Assembly (NCBI GenBank): GCA_003508005.1 | Contig: DNUE01000089.1 | Location: 147 to 13,320 of the forward strand | From: Desulfobulbaceae bacterium | GTDB taxonomy: Bacteria; Desulfobacterota; Desulfobulbia; Desulfobulbales; Desulfobulbaceae | Direction of reading: 5' to 3' | Length of the DNA: 13,174 bases | Part shown: positions 11,680 through 13,174 of the stretch, in pieces | How positions within the stretch are numbered: position 1 is the stretch's first letter | Layout: every line of letters starts with the position of its first letter | The notes under the pieces: model-generated | The model's input: the letters and a program-made list of their open reading frames with translations, nothing else | Told to the model about the DNA's origin: nothing | Databases searched by the model: none | Made by a program: the position numbers and the translations under genes

Positions 11680-13174
11680 TCAACGTAATTCCCCATGATA
11701 ACTCTGCAGGGAGCGCACCTTGGCCTCTCCCTCGCGGATCGCTGCAATGCCTTTGGCTGCGGCAATGGCCGCCGCCGTGGTGGTGATATAGGTGATCTTG
11801 TACTTGATGGCCGCCTTGCGGATGTTCAGGCTGTCCGCCGACCCTTTTTTGCCGCTGGGGGTATTGACCAGCAGGTGAATCTGGCCGCTTTTGATGGCGT
11901 CCAACAGGTTGGGTCTGCTGGAACCCAGTTTGGACACTGCCTGGGTTTCGATTCCTCTTTCCTTCAGGAACTGATGGGTGCCATCAGTGGCCATGATCGT
12001 GAACCCCAACTCGCGGAAGCGGCGAACCGGTTCCAGGGCCGCCGGCTTGTCCCGGTCGGCGATGGTGAACAGCACGGTGCCTTCAAGAGGCAAAACGGCC
12101 TGCGCGGCTTCCTGCGCCTTGAAGAAGGCGCGGCCGAAGGAGCGCGCCATGCCCAACACCTCGCCGGTGGAACGCATTTCCGGACCCAGCACAGGGTCCA
12201 CCTCGGGAAACATATTGAAGGGGAACACGGCCTCTTTCACGCCGAAATAGGGAATCCTGATTTCGCGCAGGTTCAGGTCGGCCAGGGTTTTTCCGAGGAT
12301 GATCTGGGTTGCGATGCGCGCCATGGAAAGGCCGCACACCTTGGAGACGATGGGCACGGTGCGCGAGGCCCGTGGGTTGGCCTCCAGCACGTACACCGTG
12401 TCGTGCTGGATCGCGTACTGGATGTTCATCAATCCGACCACCTTCAGTTCGATGGCGATGCGACGCGTATATTCCCGGATCGTGTCGATATGCTTGGGAG
12501 GGATGCTGATCGGAGGAATGACGCAGGCCGAATCGCCGGAGTGGATGCCCGCAAGCTCAATATGCTCCATCACCGCCGGCACGAAGGCGTTCACGCCGTC
12601 GGCGATCGCATCGGCCTCGGTCTCGATGGCATTGTCCAGGAATTTGTCGATCAGCACCGGCCGCTCGGGCGTAACCTCCTCGACGGCCACCGTGAGATAA
12701 CGCTTGAGCATCTGGTCGTCATGGACGATTTCCATGCCGCGCCCGCCGAGCACATACGACGGACGCACCATGAGCGGGTAACCGATTTCCTCGGCGATCT
12801 TCAGGGCCTCCTCAACACTGGCGGCCATGCCGGATGCCGGCTGCGGGATGCCCAGCCGGCGCATGATCCGGCAAAAGCGGTCGCGGTCCTCGGCCAGGTC
12901 GATGGTCTCCGGCGAGGTTCCCAGGATAGGTACGCCGGCTTCGGCCAGTTCACGGGCGAGGTTCAGGGGGGTCTGGCCGCCGAACTGGACGATGACCCCC
13001 TCCGGCTTTTCCTTGCGGTAGATGCTGAGCACGTCCTCCACGGTCAGCGGCTCGAAGTAGAGCTTATCCGAGGTGTCGTAGTCAGTTGAAACCGTTTCGG
13101 GATTGCAGTTGACCATGATCGACTCAAGCCCGGCCTCGCGGATGGCCATCGCCGCGTGCACGCAGCAGTAGTCG
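11680..13174 (-). CDS. carB: Carbamoyl-phosphate synthase large subunit, C-terminal part
   Basis: The last 497 residues of CarB; the full protein is about 1,070, and the rest lies beyond the window edge. CarB with the glutaminase CarA makes carbamoyl phosphate for pyrimidines and arginine. The fragment opens DYCCVHAAMAIREAG, followed by the MVNCNPETVSTDYDTSDKLY block and VQFGGQTPLNLA. The second ATP-grasp domain is seen in YPLMVRPSYVLGGRGMEIVH, IDKFLDNAIETEADAI and VYVLEANPRASRTVP. The last 135 residues or so are the allosteric MGS-like domain (GTVLFTIADRDKPA to the end), which binds UMP and IMP or ornithine in E. coli. The reading frame runs unbroken to the window edge. Its proximity to a PurF-like gene puts two PRPP/glutamine-linked nucleotide genes on one strand. 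Confidence 0.96.
   Translation of the reverse strand, partial: DYCCVHAAMAIREAGLESIMVNCNPETVSTDYDTSDKLYFEPLTVEDVLSIYRKEKPEGVIVQFGGQTPLNLARELAEAGVPILGTSPETIDLAEDRDRFCRIMRRLGIPQPASGMAASVEEALKIAEEIGYPLMVRPSYVLGGRGMEIVHDDQMLKRYLTVAVEEVTPERPVLIDKFLDNAIETEADAIADGVNAFVPAVMEHIELAGIHSGDSACVIPPISIPPKHIDTIREYTRRIAIELKVVGLMNIQYAIQHDTVYVLEANPRASRTVPIVSKVCGLSMARIATQIILGKTLADLNLREIRIPYFGVKEAVFPFNMFPEVDPVLGPEMRSTGEVLGMARSFGRAFFKAQEAAQAVLPLEGTVLFTIADRDKPAALEPVRRFRELGFTIMATDGTHQFLKERGIETQAVSKLGSSRPNLLDAIKSGQIHLLVNTPSGKKGSADSLNIRKAAIKYKITYITTTAAAIAAAKGIAAIREGEAKVRSLQSYHGELR

Noticed and set aside
11695..13089. Long forward open frame (464 codons) opposite carB
   Set aside because: It is antisense to an unmistakable CarB, is rich in His, Gly, Arg and Asp as expected of a GC-rich shadow frame, and shows no known motif.

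Overview
The window looks like bacterial chromosome. Families and codon use suggest a GC-rich deltaproteobacterium (Desulfobacterota, perhaps Desulfobacterales). The clues are a stand-alone AICAR-transformylase type of PurH, a PurF-like protein starting MGGLFG with iron-sulfur cysteines, a LemA/M48 pair, DedA and DUF2905. This placement comes from family recollection, not from a search. I see no rRNA, tRNA, CRISPR array, transposase or phage gene.

Layout. 1-573: the 3' end of a purine gene (AICAR formyltransferase, + strand). 574-1182: no long gene, but three small candidate frames. The best is a 47-codon frame at 1018-1161 with a strong ribosome binding site. 1183-3327: a rightward run with visibly mixed base composition: an AT-rich SAM methyltransferase, a VOC/glyoxalase-fold protein, a DUF2905 membrane protein, and an AT-rich unknown protein. 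3545-4186: a leftward DedA-family membrane protein. 4627-7240: a rightward lemA-M48 metalloprotease operon, separated from dedA by a 440-base divergent region with a C/G-block element that can pair in more than one way. 7254-8850: a leftward pair, a macrodomain protein whose stop overlaps the start of a GH17-like glycosidase. 9171-9623: a rightward MarR regulator, behind an AT-rich promoter region with an 8-bp inverted repeat lying on a consensus -35 box. 9624-10158: a 535-base non-coding gap with a split hairpin and a short palindrome. 10159-13174: leftward carB (C-terminal part) followed by a divergent PurF.

How the genes fit together. The two ends are nucleotide biosynthesis: purH-like and purF-like for IMP, carB for carbamoyl phosphate. 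Between them lies accessory and envelope material: a polyprenyl-phosphate transporter homologue, a membrane protease with its LemA partner, a membrane-anchored glycosidase, and an ADP-ribose-related macrodomain enzyme under a probable divergent MarR regulator.

I did not find a convincing new multi-gene system. The points most worth a second look are the PurF-like enzyme without the usual catalytic Cys2 but with all four presumed Fe-S cysteines, the MarR operator/promoter overlap, the macrodomain-GH17 overlap, the small-ORF cluster at 672-1161, and the structured elements at 4464-4501 and 9641-9715.
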